This document shows, piece by piece, positions 21,328 to 30,913 of a stretch of 33,637 bases of DNA. Position numbers and translations under genes: made by a program. The stretch covers positions 1-33,637 of the forward strand of contig JASJQH010000072.1 of the NCBI GenBank assembly GCA_040143965.1, written 5' to 3'. Source of the stretch: Basidiobolus ranarum (taxonomy: Eukaryota; Basidiobolomycota; Basidiobolomycetes; Basidiobolales). Under the pieces are notes generated by a model that saw only the letters and a program-made list of their open reading frames with translations, ran no database searches and was not told the origin of the DNA. The stretch's first letter is position 1. Each line of letters begins with the position of its first letter.

Positions 21328-21825
21328 CTAGTTGGTTAAATCGACTTGTGTAAATTGGGAATTATCCTCAACTGGTATAGAAGTGGTAGTATGGCTCATT
21401 ACGTTCAGCTTGTATGGGATGATTTCCTCATTTTTAGTACACATGGAGGTTGGAGTTGTGGTTGTGGTGTAATCCTCCTCATAACCCGAGTCTTGGGACA
21501 TCTGTGCCCATTTCTTAGCCAACCAGTTTGGATCTGTTCTGCATAATTCCATAGGAAATCTAACTAAGCTTCTAAATGGGTCTTCTTCCAGATAACCAAC
21601 AAATTGATCTTTACCAGACTTTACCAAGACACACATTCGCGAACCATCCTTTATACGTTGTATTTTAGAACCCACATTCTCTGGAACCTGATAATCTCCC
21701 TTTAAGCTCACCACGCCCAAGATACGGTGGTCGAAAGGGTTAATATCCGAGAATCTGACGTGTTGTTCCTTCTTTGAAAGCACATCAGAATCCCCACGGA
21801 AACAAAAAGCAATGAAACAAAGCAT
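21328..21825 (-). CDS. orphan protein, 165 aa, unrecognised
   Basis: Single-exon frame with ATG at 21823-21825. The first 10 residues are hydrophobic (MLCFIAFCFR), too short and Cys-rich for a confident signal peptide. The middle ('HRILGVVSLKGDYQVPENV', 'RIKDGSRMCVLVKSGKDQFV', 'DPFRSLVRFPMELCRTDPNW') has alternating hydrophobic residues like a small beta fold. The C-terminal about 50 residues are Thr/Ser-rich and probably disordered ('YTTTTTPTSM'). I recognise no family. It converges with AUH, leaving about 160 bp between. The first exon could lie further upstream and be missed. Confidence 0.5.
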   Translation of the reverse strand: MLCFIAFCFRGDSDVLSKKEQHVRFSDINPFDHRILGVVSLKGDYQVPENVGSKIQRIKDGSRMCVLVKSGKDQFVGYLEEDPFRSLVRFPMELCRTDPNWLAKKWAQMSQDSGYEEDYTTTTTPTSMCTKNEEIIPYKLNVMSHTTTSIPVEDNSQFTQVDLTN

Positions 21826-22107
21826 TGAGATTAATTTTTAGTAGAAGGGTTATCTAATTATAGCGCAAAAAGGAAGTGATGGGGGTTAGGTAAGTTAACT
21901 CAACACCGAGTGTTACCAGGTTATATATCAAGTGCAAGATTCCGTTACTAGATTTTCAAGTTTAAGAATCCCTTTGTCCGTCAACAAATAATCACTAGTG
22001 TTTCAAGCGGAAATTATTCGATGAAAATGTATATTTTACCTTAACAATGACATAGGAGATTTAGCGCTAGTTAGAATTATCATTTGTAACGAATGTTAGG
22101 ATTTATG

Positions 22108-22122
22108 TTAGGGGTAGGGTTA
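22108..22122 (+). repeat. short telomere-like motif
   Basis: TTAGGGGTAGGGTTA, two imperfect G-rich telomere units, in the gene desert upstream of PTR2 and of the orphan gene. Too short to be a true telomere remnant by itself. Confidence 0.5.
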
Positions 22123-23502
22123 ACTCAACGTCTATTTGTTTCATCGCAGAATGAGTTATAACAGAGTTGGTTATTCATTTACAAATACTATATAATCGGA
22201 TAATTTCCATACAAATGCTATATATATAAACGAAGGCAGAATTCCTTTATGCTTGTTATAGTATTGACATATATACCCCCAGATTAGACTTGTATGGTCA
22301 TGGTTCTAGCCTATGATTGATACCCTTTGATTGCTACCAGAATCCTTTCATGACAATTACCATGTGGACCGATTGTTATATTATATCTCCCATTGTTATT
22401 TTTACTCTCTACACTATACAATTTGATCAGTTAATCATGGATATCAACATCAATCAATTATGGGTATCATCAATTAATTATCGGCATCAGTAATTTATTA
22501 TAGGTATGAAAAATATAGATGCTTAAAAGCTTACATTCATCAATTAGTATTCTACTGAGAAAAAGGCTATCATTTATAACCTTACTCATGATAGCAAGTA
22601 GGTAGAATGAAGTAAGCAACAGTTGGCCGGAATCGTATCCATCGACTAACTGCAGTTCCAGCCCATACTAGACTGAAACAAACATAAATAACCCATGTAT
22701 ATATATAGCAAAGTCAAAGAAAATTCCATACCTCGGTCACTTGCTTTTTTTTCATGCGAGTAGGTTAGATGCATTGGGAAGAGAATCCTTGTAAGGCTTA
22801 ACAAGAACATGAGTTTAAGAACTCATTTGCCATTTGAAGCTTCATCTAAAGATCATTTGGGCTATCCATTTAGGCCATCCATTCGATTACTTAACTGCCA
22901 TCTAACTTGGTTCCTAAATAGAGTAAATATTTAGAGTCATTTGACGTTAGGTTTACTTATAAGGATATATGTGCACATCCCATAGTCAAAAGTTCGGATT
23001 TGATTTTACCGAGGATTCGAAATGGAGATGAATGTTTAGAAAAATCCACTGAGTTACTTGAACATATACGGGCTTTGGAATGCAAAATTACTTAGCAGAG
23101 ACTCAGAGGTGACATAGAAGTCATATCATATTGTCTTGAGCTTCACTGTCCATATCTTTATTGCCTGACTAGTGATACTTCTATTTGAATTTGGTATTGA
23201 ATTAGGAAATCTGTCAGTTATTATTCAGCGTGTCCGAAAAGATGCAACCGAATATAAACTTGGATCAATGGGTCACGGAAGGTTTCGGACCATTTGAAAA
23301 GTTGTATATTAGTACGTGTGTATATTGATATCGATTCCCATTGAAAAGCAATGGGCAAAGATAAGATCAACCGGAGAGAATGATTCTCTAGATTCAAATT
23401 CGAAATGATAAATGAACATCCTAGCTGTAATCGATAATGTCGAAAAGAGTGCAGGACTATTGTTATCGAATAAACCGGTGAGTAATTAACCGAGCTGGAA
23501 AC

Positions 23503-23511
23503 ATATATATA
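23503..23511 (+). promoter_or_regulatory. TATA-box-like element of PTR2
   Basis: ATATATATA lies about 105 bp before the PTR2 start codon (23616), a normal distance for a fungal TATA element. Confidence 0.45.
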
Positions 23512-23615
23512 TGGCGACTAGTACTTTAGCTGGTTTCAATTATGCATTACCAATAGTTTATTCTCAGTTGAGCCCGTTTTCATCGTAATCTTCATTTTAC
23601 AACAATACACCTGCC

Positions 23616-25265
23616 ATGTCTAAAAAAGACATCAATTCTAACTACGTCAGCGAGGAGCATCTTAAGGAAGAGGGAGTGGAGGAGTACTCTGAACTAGAGG
23701 ATATCAGTAAATTGAAAAGGGTTGCTGATAAGATTCCTACTGCTGCTTGGCTTATTATCATCACCGAATTTTGCGAACGCTTTGCTTATTATGGTGGTTC
23801 AGCACCTTTTACCAACTATGTTCAGTTCCCTGCAGGAGATCCTAACCAGGCGGGTGCTCTAGATAAGGGCCAAGCTACCTCTACTGCCTTGAAGCAATTT
23901 TTCACTTTTTTCTGTTACTTTACGCCGTTGTTTGGTGCTATTATCTCTGATCAATATCTTGGCAAATTCAAGACAATCTTAATATTTTGCTCCATCTATA
24001 TGCTCGGATGGCTAATCTTAACGTTGACTTCTATTCCTCCTTCTCTTGCCGCGGGGGCTGGTTACCCAGGCTATATCATATCATTAATTATTATTGGCTT
24101 CGGCACAGGCGGTATTAAGCCTCTTGTTTCTCCTATGGCTGCTGACCAATATACTCAAAAGCATATTGATATACGTGTTATCAAAGGGGAACGGGTGGTT
24201 GTTGACCCTGCACTAAATACTCAACATTTATACAATTGGTTCTACTGGGCCATCAATGTTGGCTCCTTGATCGGTGGTGTTATTACTCCTCAACTAGAGC
24301 AGCATATTGGTTTTTGGGTAGCTTATGCAGTTCCGACTGCAATGTTCGGTATGGCCATTACAGTTTTCTACCTAGGCCGACACCGTTATGTCAAAGTTCC
24401 TCCTAGTGGCGAGTCTGCTTTGTTGAAGGCTGTAAAGTGCTTTAAATATAGCCAGAAACGCTATTCTCAATCTCCTATTAAACCCAGAACCATTCTCGAT
24501 GCTGGACTTTCCACATATGAAGGTGCACCTCCAGAGACGAGCCAAGACCTCGCCACCAAGACATGGGATGATCAGTTTATCAAAGATTTAAAACAATGCC
24601 TTATGGCATGCAAAATTTACATTCCCATTACTATCTACCAGGTGTCATACAATCAGATTACCTCGAATTTGATATCACAGGCTGCTGATATGGATCTTCC
24701 TCCTGATATTCCCAACGATCTGATCAATAACATCGATCCCATCGCATTGATTATTTTGATTCCTATCATGGATACGTTCGTGTATCCTTTCCTTCGACGC
24801 ATAAGATTGAACCCTCGTCCAATGGTTCGCATTACTTTGGGTTTTTTCTTTGGAGCGCTCGCAATGATGTCTTCTGCTCTAGTCCAGAATGAAATGTACA
24901 GGCGGAAAGATAACAATTTACCCAAAGTATCTGTCTGGCTACAAATCCCTGCCTATCTTCTTATTGCTATTTCTGAGATCTTTGCAAGTATCACCTCCAT
25001 CGAATATTCTTATACTCATGCCCCGGATTCTCTCAAAGGTCTTGTTTCTGCCTTCTCACTACTTCCCAACGCTGCTGCTGCATTGATTGGCATATTCCTG
25101 TCCCCTGTATCTAGAGATCCATATCTCACCTGGAACTACGCCTCTATTTCCATTGTTTGCTTCGTCTTTGGAATCGGTTTCTGGATCATATTCAGACATT
25201 ACGATGACCTTGATGATAAGTTAAAAGAGGAATATATGGAGGAAACAAAAGAACACTCTACATAA
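23616..25265 (+). CDS. PTR2: proton-coupled di/tripeptide transporter, POT/PTR family
   Basis: Plasma-membrane major-facilitator symporter that imports di- and tripeptides with protons. 549 aa in a single exon. A hydrophilic N-terminus is followed by the POT hallmark E-x-x-E-R-F-x-Y-Y-G at 51-60. Next are 'GFGTGGIKPLVSPMAADQY' (about 161-179) and the second signature 'FYWAINVGS' (209-217). A long cytosolic loop lies about 255-330. The C-terminal half has the expected spans including 'AYLLIAISEIFASITSIEYSY', with the conserved Glu. Length fits yeast Ptr2-like proteins (550-600). It has no intron, whereas most neighbours have one to eight. The leader holds a TATA-like box, and a long gene-free region upstream leaves room for regulation by amino acids or nitrogen, but I see no specific operator. 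Confidence 0.95.
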   Translation: MSKKDINSNYVSEEHLKEEGVEEYSELEDISKLKRVADKIPTAAWLIIITEFCERFAYYGGSAPFTNYVQFPAGDPNQAGALDKGQATSTALKQFFTFFCYFTPLFGAIISDQYLGKFKTILIFCSIYMLGWLILTLTSIPPSLAAGAGYPGYIISLIIIGFGTGGIKPLVSPMAADQYTQKHIDIRVIKGERVVVDPALNTQHLYNWFYWAINVGSLIGGVITPQLEQHIGFWVAYAVPTAMFGMAITVFYLGRHRYVKVPPSGESALLKAVKCFKYSQKRYSQSPIKPRTILDAGLSTYEGAPPETSQDLATKTWDDQFIKDLKQCLMACKIYIPITIYQVSYNQITSNLISQAADMDLPPDIPNDLINNIDPIALIILIPIMDTFVYPFLRRIRLNPRPMVRITLGFFFGALAMMSSALVQNEMYRRKDNNLPKVSVWLQIPAYLLIAISEIFASITSIEYSYTHAPDSLKGLVSAFSLLPNAAAALIGIFLSPVSRDPYLTWNYASISIVCFVFGIGFWIIFRHYDDLDDKLKEEYMEETKEHST

Positions 25266-25945
25266 CTACTTGTATCTTTCTTAATTACTGTATTTCCCTC
25301 CATTCTACCACATTCCCTGTAAACTTTGAGCCATATTTTGTATTATATGGATTTTCTTTCATAATTGAATATATTTGCATGAAATCGCAGTGTTGTGTTT
25401 TTATTTTTCTTTCATAATTGAATATATTTGCATGAAATCGTAGTGTTGTCTTTTTATAATTGACGTCTGTTTGTGTGTGTGGGCGCCATTCCGAGTGTTG
25501 CAGTTGAATCCCTTGATGTGAGTGACATTTTAACTCTAGTACACGTATCTAGCCAAAGATTGTTTCAAATATTCAGTGGTTTCGTGTTGAAATGATTCTG
25601 ATCAGAAAGAGACAGCCATCATGCACTTTGGCACTTGCTACTTGGTTTCAACTAGTTTAGATGAGTAGATAGATACCCGGCTTAGAGAGGATTAGCGTTT
25701 CCAAATTTATCCCAGTCACCAGACAAAATTAAGATATCAAGAACGATTTGAAACGATGTGTTGGCGACGTATTGACGGTGTACTGGCCCTTAATAAATAA
25801 AGTCACCAGGATAAAACAATGATTTACGTTGCTCCTTGATTGTAGATTCCCTACCAAAGGAACGATCCTCAAGTAGTTGCTGGATCTTCACTATTTCATT
25901 GAAAGAGCTCCACACACGAACTTGAGCCAAACCTTAACCTAGATA
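25266..25945. other. intergenic PTR2 / trehalase
   Basis: 680 bp with the PTR2 3' region, a 53 bp tandem duplication (25352-25457) and the trehalase promoter. No coding sequence. A CCTTAACCTAG word lies just before the trehalase ATG. Confidence 0.5.
25352..25457 (+). repeat. 53 bp tandem duplication
   Basis: Copies 25352-25404 and 25405-25457 begin TTTTCTTTCATAATTG and differ at two positions (C/T and G/C). It starts about 90 bp after the PTR2 stop codon, probably in the 3' UTR or polyadenylation region. Near-identity suggests a recent slippage event. Confidence 0.9.
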
Positions 25946-28305
25946 ATGAAACGTATTCATTTCCTTTTCTTTTTAGGAGTGATCAGTGGAAGGTTAGCGA
26001 CAGCCTATGGTCAAGTACAGAAAGATGGTAACCAGATAGCCATCACCCCGCCAGTTGAAATACCAACATCTGATGAAGTGTTAGAAGGTGATGATGAAGT
26101 CAAAAGTTGCGATTCACCAATATACTGTCCCGGCCCATTTCTTGATAGGATCCAACGAGCAAAGCTGTTTGATGATTCAAAGACATTTGTTGATCGAGTA
26201 ATTAACTACCATAACTCATTCTGATTCGGACCTACCCCTAACCCTAAATCCTGTACCCCTAGGGCACCAAGCGTCCTGTTAACGAAGTATTAACGGCATT
26301 CTACAAGCTACCCCGAAATGCAACTCGTGCGACATTAAAAAAGTTTATAGAAAAATATTTTGTAGACAATGAAAACGATCTAGTAACAACCGAACTCCCA
26401 GATTTTAATCCAAATCCGTCATTCCTCCGACGTATTAAAGATCAATATCTTAAAGGATTTGGTAGTTACGTTCATTCATTTTGGAAAACCCTCACTCGTA
26501 CTATGGCGCAAAAGCTACCGTGCGAGGGATGTGTAACCTCTCTCATCCAAATTCCAAGACCTTTCATCATTCCTGGAGGTCGATTTAAGGAGATCTATTA
26601 TTGGTATTAGCAACAAATATCATCAAATATATATCCTTTCCTCATTAGTCCATTTCCTAACACTTATTTCCTTTTTTGAAACATAGGGTAAGGGCCAGGG
26701 TTCTCTTGATCAATACTTCCCCACTTATTATTGCTGACCAAATCTCGAGATATCTAGGACACATACTTTGTATTGGAGGGTCTGCTACTCGGAGAACTGA
26801 ATACAATATCCAAGGACATGATTCTCAACTTTCTGGATATTGTGGATAAATATGGGTTCATGCGTAAGTTGGTCGTAAGTTCGTAAATACCGGTCACTCA
26901 ACTAATCACTCTTCTGGCCGTAGCAAATGGGGCTCGTGTTTACTATCTAAATAGATCACAGCCCCCACTGTTAACTCAAATGGTGAAGATATACATGGAC
27001 AAAACGAAGGATATTGACTTGCTAATGCGTGCTCTTCCCACCCTGGACAAGGAATATCATTACTGGAAATCTAAGCACTCGGTTAAAGTCCAGGATCGCC
27101 TTGGCACAATTCATGAGCTGACACGTTATAACGTTGATAATAAGTATCCACGACCAGAATCGTACCATGAAGACATTATCACTGTGGAATACGCTGGGTT
27201 TAACGTATCCAAGCAAAAAGAACTCTATGCAGATATTGCCACGGGTGCTGAAACTGGTAACAATCCTATGTATATATATCTTGACGTTGCACAGTACCAT
27301 TGAACTTCTTCATCCAGGTTGGGATTACAGCACACGATTTGTAACACTGATACCGAAAGGTGATGAAGCACCCGAAGAAATCCTTCGCACTTTAAATACA
27401 AGAATGGTCGTTCCTGTAGACCTCAACTCGATTATGTATATGAATGAACAAGCCCTATCTGATTTCCATAGGATCATCGCAAATAGTCGTATGAGTGGAA
27501 AGAGTAAGAATTTGGAAAACTATTATCGAGTAGCAGCCCAGCAACGTCGTCGGTCAGTTCTAGCCCTGTTATGGGATGAAACCGACCGCGTCTTTTACGA
27601 TTATAACCTTTCAAGTCATGCAATTGAGAAATCACTTACCCCGGCCAACTACTGGCCCTTCTGGTACGTTATTCAAGATATTTTCATTTTGATGTTGAGA
27701 TATGTAGGTGAATTTTGGAATATAGGGCTGGGATATTTCCGGATGACTTTTTCAAGAGACCGGCAGATATTATCAAAACTTTTGAAGCGGTCGAGGACTA
27801 TGGTGAGGAATATCCTGGCGGTATTCCGATTACAATGACTGCTAGTACTTTACAATGGGACTTCCCCAACTCATGGGTAATGTTGATCTCATTTTTCTCT
27901 CCCAAAGAACCGTTCTAATGGGATTTGGTCACACAGCCGCCACTTGTATTTGTAGTACTCAAGGCAATAACCGAAGTTGAGAGGCGGTTAACGTTTGGTC
28001 AGCTTCGAGAAAGATTACATCAATTGGGACTTACAATAGCCCAGGTTCTTATCAACTCTACCTACTGTGGCTGGCGACTGACTGGTGGTGAGATTCCTGG
28101 AATACTGACGAAGCTACGGAATGTCACTGATAGCGGTAAACTTTTCGAAAAATATGATGCCACTAAGCTAGGTATTCCAGGTGGCGGTGGTGAATACACT
28201 GTACAGGATGGCTTCGGTTGGACTAATGGTGTGACTCTGTGGACATTGAATCAATTCGGAGATGAGCTCCAGGCTCCACAATCCTGCGTAGAAATTTCCA
28301 GGTAA
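25946..28305 (+). CDS. secreted trehalase, glycoside hydrolase family 37
   Basis: Hydrolyses trehalose to two glucose. The signal peptide [20 protein letters not shown] points to the wall or outside. Exons: 25946-26197, 26263-26603, a single base 26687, 26758-26863, 26924-27256, 27318-27663, 27726-27876, 27937-28305; 633 codons, 632 aa. GH37 signature 1 is P-G-G-R-F-x-E-x-Y-x-W-D-x-Y at 188-201. 'TGWDYSTRF' carries the likely acid Asp (about 347), signature 2 is '[10 protein letters not shown]' (503-512), and '[14 protein letters not shown]' carries the likely base Glu (about 596). The Trp198 codon needs the lone base 26687. Intron 1 contains a telomere-like CCCCTAACCCTAAA that also includes a CTAAC branch motif. 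All other joins are GT-AG and in frame. Placement in family GH37 is certain; acid-type biology is inferred from the signal peptide. Confidence 0.93.
26236..26247 (+). repeat. telomere-like motif inside trehalase intron 1
   Basis: CCCTAACCCTAA lies within intron 26198-26262. It may only reflect a CTAAC branch point plus a pyrimidine tract. Confidence 0.5.
26604..26757 (+). other. double intron with a 1-nt exon in the trehalase gene
   Basis: Intron A is 26604-26686 (GTATTA...CATAG, branch-like CCTAAC at about 26657). The next base, G at 26687, is followed at once by intron B, 26688-26757 (GTAAGG...TCTAG, branch-like GCTGAC). Exon sequence TATTATTG + G + GACACATAC encodes Y-Y-W-D-T-Y of GH37 signature 1. 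A single splice from 26604 to 26757 shifts frame and meets a stop. It is either a 1-nt exon or a recursive (two-step) splice; both give the same mRNA. Confidence 0.75.
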
Positions 28306-29075
28306 AGCTAGCGAACGTGCTAGAGAGAGTAAAATATAACAACCAATGCTACAATTGTGACCCAAAATAAACACCTTATAGATCGAAAAGTCTAGGTTAA
28401 TACTGAAGCATACCTAACCCGTTTGATCTTGTTCCTAAGAGGATCGGGTACTTTTCACTTTAATGAAAAAGGATCAAAGCTTAAATATTTTGATGGCTTC
28501 AAATGCCACCCAACTCCTACCTTCCACATTTAGATTAATTAATCAATGGATGTAACTAATGCACTAATACACCGTGTCCAGTATTTCTGAACTAGCCATT
28601 TGTACTGAATCAAAATATATTGGGTGATTGCGCAGAGTGATCGCACATTTGTAAAGGATATCCGGTTATTTATCGTCTAGCAGAATCCAACAGAATGTAC
28701 ATAACCGTGCATAGCGATAATACCGCATTCAAGACAAACTATCGTAATTGAATCTGTGCCTCACCCGCAATTATTGAGACCATCTTACGTTTTTCTCCGT
28801 GCATATTCTTGTCCGTGTTCACCCATTATCAATAGAATCCTTTCAATAAAGTCTAATAAATTATAATTAAACAAAAGCTTAGCGCCCACATATTTCATTG
28901 TCCCTTTACTCTTCTAATACCTCACCACTTCTGTTGGACATATTTTCTAAATTTCATCACAACAGACTACTCAATAGTTTCTTTTTTTTCCACTCAAGGA
29001 ACGTTACCAGACTAGTCTTAGTGAGTCCTCAACTACATAACCTAAAGCAGTATTCTCAAAACTACCATCGTATTC
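28306..29075. other. intergenic trehalase / PTC7
   Basis: 770 bp. No conserved frame. A plus-strand frame at 28898-29092 without a standard start overlaps the PTC7 ATG and is most likely leader sequence. Confidence 0.5.
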
Positions 29076-30392
29076 ATGGCTGGTACTGTTAAGCTAACTA
29101 GTGTTGTAAGAACTCAAGCCCGTAACTTTAGAATTATTCCCAGTAATGTTGCTTCACTCAGAACCTCTAGGGTTATAACCTCAACCCATACTTGTCTTCC
29201 AAAAACTCCTCATACTGTTTCACGCGCCTCTGTATTCTCTATTGCTCCTCGTTTACGTCATCCTCAAACGTATGAGTTAACTGAAGATCGTTCAATACAT
29301 GCTTTACCAGCTCATTCTATTTTACGAAACTTTCCCCTTGATCATTCTGAACCTTGGTCCGAAAACAAAGATGCCTTATTTAGTCTATGCGATAAGTCAG
29401 CTCCAGTAAACAAACACTCTTATACTTTTACTCATGGTGCTTCAGGAATACCAAAAAATCCAACCGCGGCTATGTCAGATGATATAAATTACTATAGCAT
29501 TGGTTGTGGTGAAGATTCATATTTTAGAAGACATGACGCTCTTGGGGTAGCTGATGGAGTTGGCGGTTGGAAAGGAAAGAAAGGCAAGTGTTTATTATTG
29601 CATACTTTTCATAAAGAAAGTTATTAACTTGCTGAGTTACATTTAAACAGGAGCTAATCCTGCCCTTTTTTCACGAAAATTGATGCATTATGCATATATG
29701 GAGCTCGAGAAATATGATAGTATTGAAGATGAACTTTTCTTTAACTACTATGATGTAAGCCCCACCAAAATCCTTGAAAAAAGTTACGAATTACTAAATA
29801 GAGACGTTACTAAAGAGGTATAAATCAATAATGATATAGTCACTGCAGAGATAATTGCTAAAGTGTCTAATGTACGTAGGGTATTCTTGGGTCCAGCACA
29901 GCATGTATCGTTGTACTTCGAGATGATGAGCTACGCATTGCCAACCTTGGTGATTGCGGCGTATCAGTGATTCGTCAGGGAGATTTCGTTTTTCGTACTG
30001 AAGAGCAACAGCATTGCTTTAACTATCCATACCAATTGGGAACTGGTTCTTTAGATCGACCATCAGACGCCCAAGCATTCACAGTTAAAGTACAAAAAGG
30101 AGACATAGTAATATTGGGAAGCGACGGGATTTACGATAACCTATCTGATGAAGATATTCTTGATATCGTTTTGCGCAGCACTTCTAGTTCACTCGTGAAC
30201 ATTAACCCCCAAAAGATAAGCGATGCCCTTGCTAAACAAGCCAAGATTGTTAGTGAGGACTCCACCTTCCCAAGCCCATTTCAGGACAGAGCTATGCAAG
30301 AAGGATTCTATTACCAAGGAGGGAAGATTGACGACATCAGTGTGTTGGTTGCTCTAGTAGTTGATGTTGAAGAATCCATTGAGGAGTTGTAA
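29076..30392 (+). CDS. PTC7: mitochondrial PP2C-type protein phosphatase Ptc7
   Basis: Metal-dependent Ser/Thr phosphatase. In yeast, Ptc7 acts in mitochondria, including on coenzyme Q biosynthesis. Exons 29076-29583, 29651-29817, 29880-30392; 396 codons, 395 aa. The N-terminus 'MAGTVKLTSVVRTQARNFR' is rich in Arg/Ser/Thr, like a matrix presequence, and the first about 110 residues are not conserved. PP2C motifs: 'GCGEDSYF' (metal Asp), 'ADGVGGWKGKK' (about 159-169), 'NLGDCGVSVI', 'GTGSLDRPSDAQ', 'ILGSDGIYDNLSDEDI' and 'KIDDISVLVAL' (last metal Asp). Intron 1 (29584-29650) has a GC donor, GCAAGT...AACAG, required to give 'GKKGANPALFS'. Intron 2 is GT-AG. Yeast PTC7 is known for making two products by intron retention; here intron 1 has an in-frame stop (taa at about 29625) and would truncate. 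Confidence 0.93.
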
Positions 30393-30883
30393 TGTTCTTG
30401 AACTAGTATTCTATATTGCAACATTCTTGTTCTATATTGCAACATTCTTGGATCAATGTTTCTGAATTAGCAATCTATACACATGCCATAGTTAAAGTTT
30501 ATTTTTCTGTTAATCGCCCACCGCCTACGTTTCCCTGAGTCTCTCTTCCGCTTCTCATGTCTTTGTAAATATGTATACAAGTTTGATTTAGGTTTCATAC
30601 CTTCCATCACGAGTAGATATGATTGTATTCCCTCTTTTAAATCAGTAAATCATTTACTCACAATACTTTCTTTTTACTCGTAAGTATCTTCACCATAAGT
30701 GCTGAACATCAAGGTTAGCTAAGTAAAAACCACTTTCATTTGTATGTCTGATAACCGATTTGATGTTGTGCGTGATGTTGTGCGTGATACCATAAGAATC
30801 TAATTATTAAACCTGTTTAAGAGTTTCGAAATAGAATTATCCAATTTGGATGAACACTGAAATGATTATTAGAAAGCTTGGTA
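30393..30883. other. intergenic PTC7 / IPMK
   Basis: About 490 bp. Holds a 21 bp tandem repeat right after the PTC7 stop (30410-30450) and the short repeat 'gatgttgtgcgtgat' at about 30762-30788. No gene seen. Confidence 0.5.
30410..30450 (+). repeat. two tandem copies of a 21 bp unit 3' of PTC7
   Basis: TCTATATTGCAACATTCTTG occurs at 30410-30429 and again at 30431-30450, identical, with one base between. It lies 18 bp after the PTC7 stop codon, in the presumed 3' UTR. A partial, diverged copy of the end (AATGTTCTTG) precedes it at 30391-30400. Confidence 0.85.
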
Positions 30884-30913
30884 ATGATTTCCACTGGTTA
30901 CCTTTTCGACCAA

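Larger units (their letters stand above)
21826..23615. other. 1.8 kb gene desert before PTR2
   Basis: No protein-like frame on either strand. It contains two telomere-like spots that share the word GTTAACTCAAC (around 21890-21903 and 22118-22128) and a run of imperfect 'atcaattatgggtatcatc'-type words at about 22441-22510. The last part is probably a long regulatory region for the transporter. Confidence 0.5.

Noticed and set aside
26631-26662. A third ATATCCTTT with a nearby TTTCCTAAC, looking like U12 signals, inside trehalase intron A
   Set aside because: The upstream sequence would have to be exon but has an in-frame TAG right after TGG (26608-26610). The GT-AG introns with base 26687 explain the protein fully.
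28898-29092. Short plus-strand frame upstream of PTC7
   Set aside because: Non-ATG start, poly-Phe run, overlaps the PTC7 start; best seen as leader.
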